This document shows, in pieces, positions 9,057 to 17,798 of a stretch of 64,000 nucleotides of DNA. The translations under genes were made by a program, and so were the position numbers. The notes under the pieces were generated by a model that searched no databases, was not told where the DNA came from, and saw nothing but the letters and a program-made list of their open reading frames with translations. Source of the DNA: CAIXSC01 sp046349915 (lineage in GTDB: Bacteria; Planctomycetota; Planctomycetia; Pirellulales; Pirellulaceae); contig JAXMBL010000005.1 of assembly GCA_046349915.1 (NCBI GenBank), forward strand, positions 620,001 through 684,000, written 5' to 3'. Each line of letters begins with the position of its first letter. Within the stretch, counting starts at the first letter, position 1.

Positions 9057-9911
9057 ATGAATCGGCTTCTGTTTGCTGGACTACTGACTTGGATTGCGAT
9101 GTGCGTCGGCTGTGCCGAGCGCCCTACCCCACCTCGGCCGATAACGCTCGCGACAACTACCAGCACCCGAGACAGCGGTCTGCTCGACGAGTTGCTTCCT
9201 GTCTTCTCGCGCGAGACGGGGATTGAAGTGCGAGTGGTTGCGGTGGGGAGCGGACAGGCCCTGGAGCTTGGTCGACGCGGCGATGCCGATCTTCTGCTGA
9301 CTCACTCACCTGACGCGGAAAAGAAGTTCATGGATGAGGGATGGGGCGAGAGTCGGCGGTCGGTCATGGTAAACGATTTCGTGATCCTGGGACCCGCGAA
9401 AGACGAAGCGAACGTCAAACTGGCGAAAACGGCGAAGGAGGCGTTGCTGGCGATCGCCGCCGCACAGCAGACATTTGTGTCTCGCGGCGACGACTCAGGG
9501 ACTCACAAGAAGGAACTAGATCTATGGAAAGCGGCGGGCCTTATGCCGGAAGGAGATTGGTATCTACGAGCCGGTTCGGGCATGGCGGCCGTGTTGCGGA
9601 TGGCGAACGAGAAGGAGGCGTACACGCTTGCAGACCGAGCGACCTATTTGGCACTCAAAAAGGAGTTGAGTCTCGTCGTGGTTTTCGCCGGCGATCCCCA
9701 GTTACTGAACCATTACTCGGTTATCACGCTCAACTCGAGTAAGCACCCGCACATTCAGTCCAAGTCGGCCGAACGTCTTGCCGAGTTTCTAGTATCGCCC
9801 TCGGGTCAAAAATTGATCGGCGAGTTTGGAGTGGCGCGATGGGGGAGTCCGCTCTTCACGCCCAACGCGGCAGGGCAAAAAACCTTGCTAGCAGAACCAG
9901 TCCTGGACTAG
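9057..9911 (+). CDS. tupA: Tungstate-binding lipoprotein TupA
   Basis: Periplasmic oxyanion-binding protein of the tungstate importer. After an N-terminal hydrophobic leader ending in MCVGC (an imperfect lipobox, Cys about residue 19) comes LATTTSTRDSGLL; the TTTS motif lies in the oxyanion-binding site of TupA proteins. Further family markers are GSGQALELGRRGDADLLLTHSP and SRGDDSGTHKKELDLW. The length of 284 residues is normal. The last three codons overlap the left arm of a dispersed hairpin repeat (9902-10046), so the C-terminus may have been altered by that element. Tungstate import fits the nearby fwdD-fwdB genes, whose enzyme class uses a tungsten or molybdenum pterin cofactor. Confidence 0.87.
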   Translation: MNRLLFAGLLTWIAMCVGCAERPTPPRPITLATTTSTRDSGLLDELLPVFSRETGIEVRVVAVGSGQALELGRRGDADLLLTHSPDAEKKFMDEGWGESRRSVMVNDFVILGPAKDEANVKLAKTAKEALLAIAAAQQTFVSRGDDSGTHKKELDLWKAAGLMPEGDWYLRAGSGMAAVLRMANEKEAYTLADRATYLALKKELSLVVVFAGDPQLLNHYSVITLNSSKHPHIQSKSAERLAEFLVSPSGQKLIGEFGVARWGSPLFTPNAAGQKTLLAEPVLD

Positions 9912-10046
9912 CGTGGTTGGAAGGGACGATGGCGCGGACCTGCCTTCGTCCCACGCCAAACTAAGCTAGCCCTGGCCGCCCAATCCCGCATCCCAGCCAC
10001 ACTAGTCCAGATGTGAGTATAGTGGTAGTTCTTCGTCTGGCTGCCC
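9902..10046 (+). repeat. Dispersed hairpin repeat, copy A (related to the element at 28.6-29.2 kb)
   Basis: An imperfect inverted repeat: the left arm begins in the tupA stop region (about 9902-9940) and the right arm is 9973-10010 (containing GGCCGCCCAATCCCG and CAGCCACACTAGTCCAG). It is followed by a 36-bp tail ending TTCGTCTGGCTGCCC (10011-10046). The right arm and tail match 29144-29220 almost base for base. It may also serve as the tupBCA transcript end. Confidence 0.7.
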
Positions 10047-10084
10047 ATAATCTGCATCATCGCGCATAACTCCTGGAGACGCTC

Positions 10085-12730
10085 ATGATCGCAAGGCGCC
10101 GATACCAGCCCATCTTAACAGCTTCCCTCGCGTTGCATGGGATTCTAGCGTTGTTGCTAGGCGAGAACGCGTGGGGACAACCGATTCACCGCGACGACGT
10201 TGCCGTCCCACCGCAACAATGGTCACAGGAAGCCGAGCACGGGGCGTACCTAGCGAGTGAACTTCAGAAAACAAAACCGAATAGCAAACCATCCCAATTT
10301 GAAACCAACCAGGGGCGATATGCTGGAGAGATCGGCACTCCCCAGCTCTCGCCACGCGGGCGATGGATTGCGCTTCCCACAGGGAACATCTGTCGTTTAT
10401 GGGATACTCATAGCGCGCGTGAACAACATCGCTTACTTCATCTCAGTAAGGAAGAAGACAATAGTGTTAGTTGGTGCATAGCTTTCGCCCCGAACGAGAG
10501 CCTAATTGCTACGGGCCGTAATCGAGCTTCTCTGACTTCATCCGACGAGTTTATCGGCATTTGGAGCCTAGAAACAGGCGAGTTGGTCCATCGCGTGACA
10601 AAAGATGCGCTCCCCGAAGACGTACACTACCTTCCCAGTCTACATGGCCTGCGATGGTCGCCCGATGGTTCAAGGTTGATTTCCGTTCTCGCAGACGGGC
10701 GCATTCTATGGTTTGATACCGAACGATTCTCCATACAAGGCAAGGTACCTATTAAATCAAGCGCGGAACTTTACTACCGAAACTCCCAAGAGGGCTGGTG
10801 GGAAGCGCCCACCTGTTTCGTCAACGATCACAACCTGTTGCATTTGTCCGAAGGTAAGTACAACGGGCGAGAAAACAATGACACACTTTACAATATTCTC
10901 CGAGACTCGGCTGCAATTGCGTCACGCCTTCAGTTTTCAGATCAGACGAAGGACGGATCGCGAGGGAGTGCGATCAAGATGTCAGTGGCTCGAATAGCCG
11001 GTCTATATGCCCTGTTGTGGAAGAGATCGTGGAGTGATACGCACCCTGAAGTCTCTATACACAGATTAGCAGACGACTCTGAAGTCAGAACCTTCAGATT
11101 TCATGACCTAAACGCAGTACAAGTGCATCTCTCCGAGGATGGCGCTCGGCTGATTGCGGGAGCTTGGAATGAGAGCATTTTATGCGACGTAGAGACAGGC
11201 GTTGCGCTTGGTAGATTGCCATTGACTAATGTCACTCTGTCGCCTCACTCGCCGTTTCTTCTAGGGAAATCTCCCTATACCAACAGGTATGCTTCACTTT
11301 GGTCAGCGGTCGAGATAGGAGAGTTTCTCCGACTGTACCCCTTTGCGACGGAGAGACAGTGGTGCGCAGTGACTGCAAGCGGTCGAGTTCATGCATCCCA
11401 AGGGCTTCACGAACAGGTCTCTGGGTACCCCTATCGGGATAATGAATGGTATCGTGTCGCCTTCAAGGGATTTAAGGACGAACAACAGACCCCAACCTTA
11501 CCACTCGTCTTCAAGGGAGTCCCCCCCGCGTTAGCCTCAAGGTGTCCACCAAGGTACTCTCCACCCGAGTTGGACGTGGTAGTAATGAAAGTCATTGATA
11601 ATCGAGCCGAGATACGAGTCCGATTGAGAACTTTTGGCCAGAGCGTAAGCGCGAAACAGTGTCGCTTCGAGTGCCTAGAATTGCGCGCCCTGGACTCCCA
11701 CGCCGCAGTCGCTCTGCGCGAGGACGGAGCACCAGGCCAATCGTCGCTGGAATCGGAGCCATCGCCGCAACCCAAACCGTCGTCTCCCGCTCCACCGGAA
11801 ACAGACCGAAAGGCGAACCGCAACTCTGACGCTCGCGATGAAGTGCGTCATGAAAAAAGATCTCAGGGAACGGTTGACTTTGCGTTTCCCCCAGGTATGA
11901 ATCAGGCGACATTGGTCTTCACGGCAACTGATTCCCTCGGAATTTCAACGAAGCCAGTTCGCGTTAGTGTCGTGCGATCCGAGAAGGTGAATGAAGCTGT
12001 CGGCCGCCTCATCATACTTGCGATCGGCGTGAGTCAACATAAGTACCCCGAATACAATTTGCGCTATCCAGCCTCCGATGCCAAAGCGTTGTGCGTGCTG
12101 ATGAGCAAACAAGTTGGTCTGCGATTTGCAAGTGTTGAGCAGCAACTCTATGTCAACGAGCGGGCTACCGCGGACAACATACGCGATGGGCTATCTTGGC
12201 TCCAAAGGATATCCACCCCAGAGGACCTCGTCATGGTTTTTATCGCGGGACATGGAATCAGGGGACGGCGAGGCCTGTATTACATGCCACACGAAGGCGA
12301 CCCAGAAAATCTACAGAACACATGCCTTAATTGGGAAGATATTGGCAAGGGTTTGACCACAACAGAAGCGCAACAGATCATCTTCTTGTCGGACGTCTGC
12401 CATGCCGGAGGTTTTGCGAAGTCGGAATTAGCGATGCAGAAAGACTTAATCATAAGCCTTTCCAAGCTGAAGAACGTCTTGATCTTTGCTTCATCCGGCG
12501 CAGATGAAGTGTCCTCCGAGTTCGACCGTTTGAGACACGGCGTCTTCACCTGGGGACTGATTCATGCCTTTCAACCCCACGTAGCTGGTGGAGATTCGCT
12601 TAAACTGCAGGATTGGGTAAAGCGAACAATCCAGGTTGTTCAGCGTGAAACATCCGGACAGCAAAACCCATTCGTGCCTGCCACTGGCGCTTACGATCGC
12701 GATACTCTGATAGGACGATTCCCTCGTTGA
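10085..12730 (+). CDS. Secreted WD40-like / caspase-family (peptidase C14) protein
   Basis: An 881-residue protein with an N-terminal signal-like segment (SLALHGILALLLGENAWG), a region of WD40-like repeats (for example WDTHSAREQHRLLHLS, LRWSPDGSRLISVLADGRILWFDTE), a charged Pro-rich linker near residues 555-590, an Ig-like strand region, and a C-terminal caspase fold (about 638-881). The catalytic dyad is visible: His723 in AGHG and Cys772 in SDVCHAGG. Such orthocaspase/metacaspase-like proteins cleave after basic residues in characterised cases; the target here is unknown. The ORF is visibly richer in A/T codons than its neighbours, which suggests divergence or transfer. GGAGA precedes the ATG. 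It stands alone, with repeats upstream. Confidence 0.85.
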   Translation: MIARRRYQPILTASLALHGILALLLGENAWGQPIHRDDVAVPPQQWSQEAEHGAYLASELQKTKPNSKPSQFETNQGRYAGEIGTPQLSPRGRWIALPTGNICRLWDTHSAREQHRLLHLSKEEDNSVSWCIAFAPNESLIATGRNRASLTSSDEFIGIWSLETGELVHRVTKDALPEDVHYLPSLHGLRWSPDGSRLISVLADGRILWFDTERFSIQGKVPIKSSAELYYRNSQEGWWEAPTCFVNDHNLLHLSEGKYNGRENNDTLYNILRDSAAIASRLQFSDQTKDGSRGSAIKMSVARIAGLYALLWKRSWSDTHPEVSIHRLADDSEVRTFRFHDLNAVQVHLSEDGARLIAGAWNESILCDVETGVALGRLPLTNVTLSPHSPFLLGKSPYTNRYASLWSAVEIGEFLRLYPFATERQWCAVTASGRVHASQGLHEQVSGYPYRDNEWYRVAFKGFKDEQQTPTLPLVFKGVPPALASRCPPRYSPPELDVVVMKVIDNRAEIRVRLRTFGQSVSAKQCRFECLELRALDSHAAVALREDGAPGQSSLESEPSPQPKPSSPAPPETDRKANRNSDARDEVRHEKRSQGTVDFAFPPGMNQATLVFTATDSLGISTKPVRVSVVRSEKVNEAVGRLIILAIGVSQHKYPEYNLRYPASDAKALCVLMSKQVGLRFASVEQQLYVNERATADNIRDGLSWLQRISTPEDLVMVFIAGHGIRGRRGLYYMPHEGDPENLQNTCLNWEDIGKGLTTTEAQQIIFLSDVCHAGGFAKSELAMQKDLIISLSKLKNVLIFASSGADEVSSEFDRLRHGVFTWGLIHAFQPHVAGGDSLKLQDWVKRTIQVVQRETSGQQNPFVPATGAYDRDTLIGRFPR

Positions 12731-12830
12731 GTCGACCGACCCAATCCTGGCGCTGCGCGCGTTAATAGATTGGCGGCAAGATCATTTTTCTGGATGAATC
12801 TATTCTAGTCGCGAATACACTGGAAAGACG

Positions 12831-13406
12831 CTATACGCCGAATCCGTAACGGACGCCGAGCCAGACGGTGGGTTCGTCGGGAGTCGTCCAGTCGACTCGA
12901 TGCTTCATGTGCGCAGGGATGTTGACGAAGTCGCCGACGGTCATTTCGACGATACGGTCCTCGAACTGCAATCGAGCGGCTCCTTGGAGCACAATGACCC
13001 ACTCGTGGTCGGCTTGGTCGTACCAGAAATCGCTCGGCGACGAGTGACCGTGCGAGATGATGCGTTCAATTCGCACATGGGGCTCGGCGAGCAGGATCTG
13101 CACCAATTCTTTTGGAAGCTGCGAGGGGAGTTCCGCAAAGATGTTAGTGCGAGGCGCTGCGAGTTCGTCGCTGGCCGACGCCGTCGAACTCAAGGGCTGA
13201 AAGCGAGGGACAGCCTGACCGTTCACGGCGACCGTTTCGCTGAACATCTGCCGAGGCCGCACCCAAAGTCCCCGTTCGCCGTACTCGGGCCGATAGACGA
13301 CCAGTTCTTCGAGCGACTCGCTATGTCGAGCGACTCCTAGAACCGAGTATTCGTTGCCCTTGTAGTGTCGATAGCGTCCAGGCTGAATGGAAGTCGAATG
13401 GTCCAT
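12831..13406 (-). CDS. DUF1653-cupin fusion protein
   Basis: The first 70 residues match the DUF1653 pattern (GRYRHYKGNEYSVLGVARHSE followed by VVYRPEYGERGLWVRP). The C-terminal 100 residues form a cupin: HGHSSPSDFWYDQADHEWVIVLQGAARL, then MTVGDFVNIPAHMKHRV, with metal-ligand-like His/Asp/Glu residues. The ATG at 13406 is chosen because it begins right before DUF1653; an upstream in-frame ATG at 13529 would add unconserved sequence. Both domains normally occur as separate small proteins; the joint role is unknown. Length 191 residues. Confidence 0.75.
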   Translation of the reverse strand: MDHSTSIQPGRYRHYKGNEYSVLGVARHSESLEELVVYRPEYGERGLWVRPRQMFSETVAVNGQAVPRFQPLSSTASASDELAAPRTNIFAELPSQLPKELVQILLAEPHVRIERIISHGHSSPSDFWYDQADHEWVIVLQGAARLQFEDRIVEMTVGDFVNIPAHMKHRVDWTTPDEPTVWLGVRYGFGV

Positions 13407-13703
13407 GGGAGTGGGTCGGAGAATGTTTTTTTGGAAACACGAAACCCTGATCGTAGCTTCTCGGCGAGTGGATCGACAGAAGCAAGCGACGAACAATGGC
13501 CGCACCGCTTCAGATCCAGGATGAAACAAACGCGCAACATATAAAGGATTAGATTATGCGGCGACGGGACGGGACGACGTGGGCGCGCGACGGGGCAGAC
13601 TCGCGGACTTTCCTCGGTCGAGCGACGCGGTCTCTTTCGTGCGCTCGTTTGATTGGGTGCTGACAACGTAAAGCCTGACGTCGCTGGTCAGGTCCCTCGT
13701 GTT

Positions 13704-13740
13704 ACCAATGACCAATGACCAGTGACCAGTGACCAATGAC
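13704..13740 (+). repeat. Heptamer tandem repeat (ACCARTG)n
   Basis: Five consecutive 7-bp units, ACCAATG, ACCAATG, ACCAGTG, ACCAGTG, ACCAATG. The same heptamer family occurs in reverse orientation at 42851-42889, before fwdB. Confidence 0.85.
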
Positions 13741-13832
13741 AGCCATCGAGAGGCGGTATTCGCGGGGCGACGGCCTGTGCTGCTTTGCCGGAGGCAAAGG
13801 CAACAGTCGTGGAATCCAAGGTGATCTGCGAA

Positions 13833-13861
13833 CCGGTGGTGTCGCTTCGCTCAACCACCGG
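13833..13861 (+). repeat. Palindromic repeat CCGGTGGT...ACCACCGG
   Basis: Perfect 8-bp arms (13833-13840 and 13854-13861) around a 13-nt loop. It lies inside a longer repetitive-looking block running to about 13930. Confidence 0.65.
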
Positions 13862-14186
13862 CTAATGGCTATCAAGCCTCCAGCTTGAGGAAGAATGCCT
13901 TGCTTCTTCAGGCCGTTCTTGTTGAAGAGCACCTATCGCCGCAGATCGTTCTCCGCAGCTTGGTCGAGGGCTCGCTTGAACAGAGGTTTCTTCTTACTTC
14001 TCATTCCCTTAGTCCTTACTTGGCAAAGACTAACCGTCTCTCGGCTCGACCTCTGTCGCAAATCGACAACGATTGCCTTAAACTCCCGTGCAGCCTCTGC
14101 TACCCTTACCCCAAGTTTGCATGCATCTGAACATTTCCGGACGGCGGCGAACGGGGCGATGCGTTAACCGCGGGGAGTGAGCGGCC

Positions 14187-15377
14187 ATGGATCGAGATTT
14201 AGCGAACGAACAAGAGCGAAGTTTTACCTTCGCCGAGTTCTTTGCTGGCATCGGGCTCATGAGGATCGGGCTGGAGAAATCGGGACAACGCTGGAAATGC
14301 ATGTTCGCGAACGATCTGGACGAAACCAAACGCCGCATTTACGCCGGACACTTCGGCAGCTCGATCGATGAAGTAGATGGTTCGGACGTCCACGTGCTGT
14401 CCGCTGCCTCGATGCCCACAGTCGATTTGGCGACGGCGTCGTTCCCCTGCACCGATCTGTCGGTGGCGGGCGCCCAGGCAGGCATCCGGAGCGGCGAGTC
14501 CTCGGCGTTTTGGGGGTTTCAGCGAGTGCTGAATGAAATGGGCGCTGAACGGCGTCCGCCGGTAGTGCTGATCGAGAATGTCGTTGGCTTTCTGACGTCC
14601 CACGGCGGTCGTGACTTTCGCGACGCATTGCTGGCATTGAACCAGCTTGGATACAGGGTCGATCCCTTCATTCTTGACGCTCGATGGTTTGTTCCTCAGA
14701 GTCGCCAGCGCATGTTTGTCGTGGGCGTGCTTCCTCATCTTGCGGATGGCGACGATGGCCGAAACGTCGCTGAATCCCGTATTCGGCCTGGCAAACTGAC
14801 GGCTTTCATTAGATCCCATGCAAGCGAAATTGACTGGAGTATCCGCGAGCTTCCCGAGCCTCCGTTGAAAGCGGAGAAGTCGCTGAAGAGCATCGTGCAA
14901 GATCCGCCGATTGGGCACGACGATTGGTGGAACGCCACTCGCGTCGACTACTTTTACAACCAAATGTTCCCTCGACATCAAGAGTGGATCGACAAGCGTC
15001 GTCACGCTTCGACCTATCACTATGCCACGGCATTCCGTCGCGTGCGCCCCCAAGACGATGGCACGAAAAGGTCGATGGCCGAGTTGCGAACGGATGGCAT
15101 CGCCGGTTGTCTGCGAACGCCGAAGGGCGGCAGCGCCAGGCAGATTTTGGTTCGAGTTGGTCGAGGGCGACTCGACGTCAGACTGTTGTCCGCGGACGAG
15201 TGCGCGTCGCTGATGGGAGCGGACGGCTATCGCATGGTTGGGACGCTGAACCAAGCGCTCTTTGGGTTCGGCGACGCTGTCTGCGTCGACGCTGTCTCTT
15301 GGATTGCGACGAACTATTTGCATCCCTTGCTGACGGCGGCAAGGGATGTCGGCGAGCCAATCAAATGGACAACCTAA
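14187..15377 (+). CDS. dcm: DNA (cytosine-5-)-methyltransferase
   Basis: Transfers methyl from SAM to C5 of cytosine in a DNA site. Motif I is FAEFFAGIGLMRIGLE, motif IV contains the catalytic Cys in ATASFPCTDLSVAGAQAG, motif VI is VVLIENVVGFL, and motif VIII is VPQSRQRMFVVG. The target-recognition region is about residues 215-330. With 396 residues it is of normal size. The 3' end overlaps the vsr gene by 13 bp. No restriction endonuclease with a recognisable motif lies beside it, so it looks like an orphan methylase. The recognition site cannot be read from the sequence, although the Vsr partner suggests a site where deamination repair matters. Confidence 0.9.
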   Translation: MDRDLANEQERSFTFAEFFAGIGLMRIGLEKSGQRWKCMFANDLDETKRRIYAGHFGSSIDEVDGSDVHVLSAASMPTVDLATASFPCTDLSVAGAQAGIRSGESSAFWGFQRVLNEMGAERRPPVVLIENVVGFLTSHGGRDFRDALLALNQLGYRVDPFILDARWFVPQSRQRMFVVGVLPHLADGDDGRNVAESRIRPGKLTAFIRSHASEIDWSIRELPEPPLKAEKSLKSIVQDPPIGHDDWWNATRVDYFYNQMFPRHQEWIDKRRHASTYHYATAFRRVRPQDDGTKRSMAELRTDGIAGCLRTPKGGSARQILVRVGRGRLDVRLLSADECASLMGADGYRMVGTLNQALFGFGDAVCVDAVSWIATNYLHPLLTAARDVGEPIKWTT

Positions 15378-15775
15378 CTCCCGCTCAGCGCAAACGAACG
15401 ATGGCGTCGGTGCAGGCGAAGAACACGACGCCGGAATTGGTGGTTCGTCGCATCGTGCATGCGTTGGGATTTCGCTACCGACTCCACTCGGCGGACTTGC
15501 CGGGCAAACCCGATATCATTCTCAAGAGTCGCCGGAAGGTCATCTTCGTGCATGGTTGCTTCTGGCATCGCCACTCCTGCGGCGGCGGGCGTTCCATGCC
15601 GACGACCAATCAAGAGTACTGGTTGGCCAAGTTCGAGCGGAATCGAGCGCGAGATTCGAAGATTCAAGCTGAGTTGCGCAAAGCCGGCTGGTCGGTGTTG
15701 GTGATCTGGGAGTGTGAAACCCGGCCCGCCCGACTGCAACGACTCCAATCACGACTCATGAAGTTCCTGGGCTAA
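15365..15775 (+). CDS. vsr: Very-short-patch repair endonuclease Vsr
   Basis: Nicks DNA 5' of a T in T:G mismatches arising from deaminated 5-methylcytosine. The 136-residue protein shows the family landmarks: TPAQRKRTMASVQAKNTTPE, RYRLHSADLPGKPDIIL (catalytic Asp), KVIFVHGCFWHRHSC (HGCFWH signature with zinc/metal-binding His and Cys), and WECE. The ATG at 15365 lies inside the end of dcm and gives the normal Vsr start. The 13-bp overlap implies coupled expression, the usual arrangement for Vsr with its methylase. Confidence 0.93.
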   Translation: MDNLTPAQRKRTMASVQAKNTTPELVVRRIVHALGFRYRLHSADLPGKPDIILKSRRKVIFVHGCFWHRHSCGGGRSMPTTNQEYWLAKFERNRARDSKIQAELRKAGWSVLVIWECETRPARLQRLQSRLMKFLG

Positions 15776-15989
15776 CGTGGCGATACGCTCGGGAGAAGGC
15801 GTATCGTATGAAGCGGGCGACGAGCTCGTAATGGTGTTCGGCGATTTGGCAAAACTTTGGGCGATCCTGCGGCCTTCCATGGCCGCTTTCCACACTACCT
15901 TGCATCCCATTCGCGTCCGCTTCACCTCTCAGCTTGTCGCCGTGCTTGGCGGACCAGCAACTCGGATCCGCCACGGTCAGTTCGTCGTA

Positions 15990-17546
15990 TCAGGTGGTCA
16001 CACTCAGTACGAACTGGTTGATCAAATCAAGTTTCGGAGCGAGTCGGGATGCGTCAGCCGACGACAGAAGCCCTTGCCTCTGCAGGTAGTAGGCTTCGAA
16101 GGACCACGCCCAATCTTCCATGGGGTTTGCGGCTCCTCCACCGTAGAACGTCGCCGTGCTGGCGGAAGACCACGATCCATCGCTACGTTGGCGCCAACCG
16201 CTGAGCGACAGCCATTGAGTCCAGCGTGGGTTTTCCACGTCCCAGTTGTGAGCGATTTCATGGATCACGGTCAGATCCAGTTCGGCCTTCCCGTTATTGA
16301 AGCCCACATCGGTGATGGACATTCGCCCGCCGCCCAGATTCCAGGCGTATATTCCCGCACCCGACTCCTGCAGATTAGCTCCCCAGCGTTCAAAGACCAT
16401 GTCCGTACCGGTATTGGTCTTGAGCAGAGTTGTATTGTTCGTCAGCCGATGGTACCAAGCGAGCGAGTCGTCGACTTGTTCGATCTCCGTTTCGGTCCAA
16501 AAATCTCCCTCCCACGTCTCTTTCCCCACGGTTTTCACGCCATAGGTATCGACGAAGTGGATGACGGCATCGCTCGACTCGCGATCATTCACGGTGTGGT
16601 ACGCGATGTCGCTGAGTGCGGCGTCCCATACGAGTATCCGATCCGCTCCGGTACCACCACTCAGCGAATCGTGGCCTTCGCCGCCGAATAGTCCATCGTT
16701 GCCGCTCCCTCCGAGCAGAACATCGGCGCCGCTATCCCCGAATAGTCGATCATTCCCCTCGTTTCCCAGAAGTCGATCGTTTCCCGCTCCACCCCACAGT
16801 AGATCGTTGCCGCTGTCGCCATACACCACATCGTTTCCGTCACCGCCGTACATCGTATCGTCGCCGCCCGATCCATACAGCGTATCGTTGCCACTACCTC
16901 CGTCGATCGATTCCGCGTCGGAGCCGCCATAAACCGCATCCGCGCCCGCACCTCCTTGAATGACGTTGCGACCACCCATGCCATACAGTTTGTCGTCGCC
17001 GTTGCCGCCATCGATCGTATCGATGCCCGAGCCGCCGTAGATGGTGTCATTTCCATCGCCTCCGCGGAGGATGTTATTCCCCGACGAGTCGCGTAGGATG
17101 TCGTTCGCCTGACTTCCAATCAAGACGTCATTGCCTGCCCCACCGTCAATCGTCGCGGGCAACACTTTATTGTACAGCGTCCCGAGGATGGGATCGGGGT
17201 GGTAGAAGGGGATATTGGAAACCTGGACCGTATCATTCCCTCCACGTGCGTCGACTTGGATACGACCGACTCCTAGAGTCGGAGTGGAGAATACCGCCGT
17301 CCCGTTGTCGTACACAACCGTATTGATTCCATGATTGACGACCGCAATCTTGTCCGCACTATCGCTCCCAGTAACCGTCAGCGTGGCATCCGACCCCAGA
17401 AACGCGTTAATCGCGAACATCTTTCGATCCTCGAGCGACTCTAGCCGTAGAGTTCGTTGCTCACGACGCGCCCCCGGACCGTTTGGGCGACCGATTTGAC
17501 CTTTGCGATTCGACCGACTCAACAGTGCTTGGAACTTCTTGAACAT
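15990..17546 (-). CDS. Secreted RTX calcium-binding protein with C-terminal HExxH (zincin-like) domain
   Basis: A 518-residue protein in four parts. Residues 1-48 form a basic leader with LESLEDRKMFAINAF, matching the LEPR-XLL type export signal of planctomycete surface proteins. Residues 48-120 are beta-rich. Residues 130-300 contain about nine to ten RTX nonapeptides (GGxGxDxLxG-like, e.g. GGSGNDTLYGSGGDDTMYGG). Residues 305-518 carry HEIAHNWD (HExxH at 429-433) and then NPMEDWAWSFEAYY about 50 residues later, which could supply the third zinc ligand as in gluzincins. Serralysins have protease first and RTX last; here the order is reversed. AGGAG precedes the ATG. Proteolytic activity is inferred from the motif pair only. 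Confidence 0.78.
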   Translation of the reverse strand: MFKKFQALLSRSNRKGQIGRPNGPGARREQRTLRLESLEDRKMFAINAFLGSDATLTVTGSDSADKIAVVNHGINTVVYDNGTAVFSTPTLGVGRIQVDARGGNDTVQVSNIPFYHPDPILGTLYNKVLPATIDGGAGNDVLIGSQANDILRDSSGNNILRGGDGNDTIYGGSGIDTIDGGNGDDKLYGMGGRNVIQGGAGADAVYGGSDAESIDGGSGNDTLYGSGGDDTMYGGDGNDVVYGDSGNDLLWGGAGNDRLLGNEGNDRLFGDSGADVLLGGSGNDGLFGGEGHDSLSGGTGADRILVWDAALSDIAYHTVNDRESSDAVIHFVDTYGVKTVGKETWEGDFWTETEIEQVDDSLAWYHRLTNNTTLLKTNTGTDMVFERWGANLQESGAGIYAWNLGGGRMSITDVGFNNGKAELDLTVIHEIAHNWDVENPRWTQWLSLSGWRQRSDGSWSSASTATFYGGGAANPMEDWAWSFEAYYLQRQGLLSSADASRLAPKLDLINQFVLSVTT

Positions 17547-17798
17547 GTGCGTGACTCCTGCGTTGAAGGTTTAGTGATTTGCCTGCCAACAGAGGAATTG
17601 CCGTCGCTCGTTCCCAGCGGACACAGATTTCAAGATTTTTCGAAGTTCTGAAAGTGGGATGGGTCCAGGGAAGCGAGACCCCTGAGTTTTACCTTAGGCC
17701 ATGGACTACAATTCTGGTCGTCTGAGGAAGGATCTCGCGCAGCGCGCGAATTGGCTGGAATTGAATCCCTCCCCCCATGAACTGACGCAGGATTCTCG

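Larger units (their letters stand above)
13407..14186. other. 780-bp spacer rich in short repeats, no convincing gene
   Basis: Short ORFs of up to 90 codons occur on both strands, but none shows family motifs. The segment holds a heptamer tandem repeat (13704-13740) and a GGTGGT hairpin (13833-13861). A Gln/Leu-coding minus-strand reading (LPQAGGLIAISRWLSEATPP at 13760-13930) resembles the spurious peptides produced by dispersed repeats in planctomycete genomes (from memory). The dcm promoter should lie at its right end. Confidence 0.6.

Noticed and set aside
13885..14167. Small ORFs upstream of dcm
   Set aside because: They have no Shine-Dalgarno or motifs and lie in repeat-like sequence.
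14199..15323. 374-codon ORF antisense to dcm
   Set aside because: The plus strand carries all methyltransferase motifs; the antisense frame has none.
15777..16691. 304-codon ORF antisense to the RTX gene
   Set aside because: RTX nonapeptides and the HExxH motif are on the minus strand; the plus frame is low-complexity.
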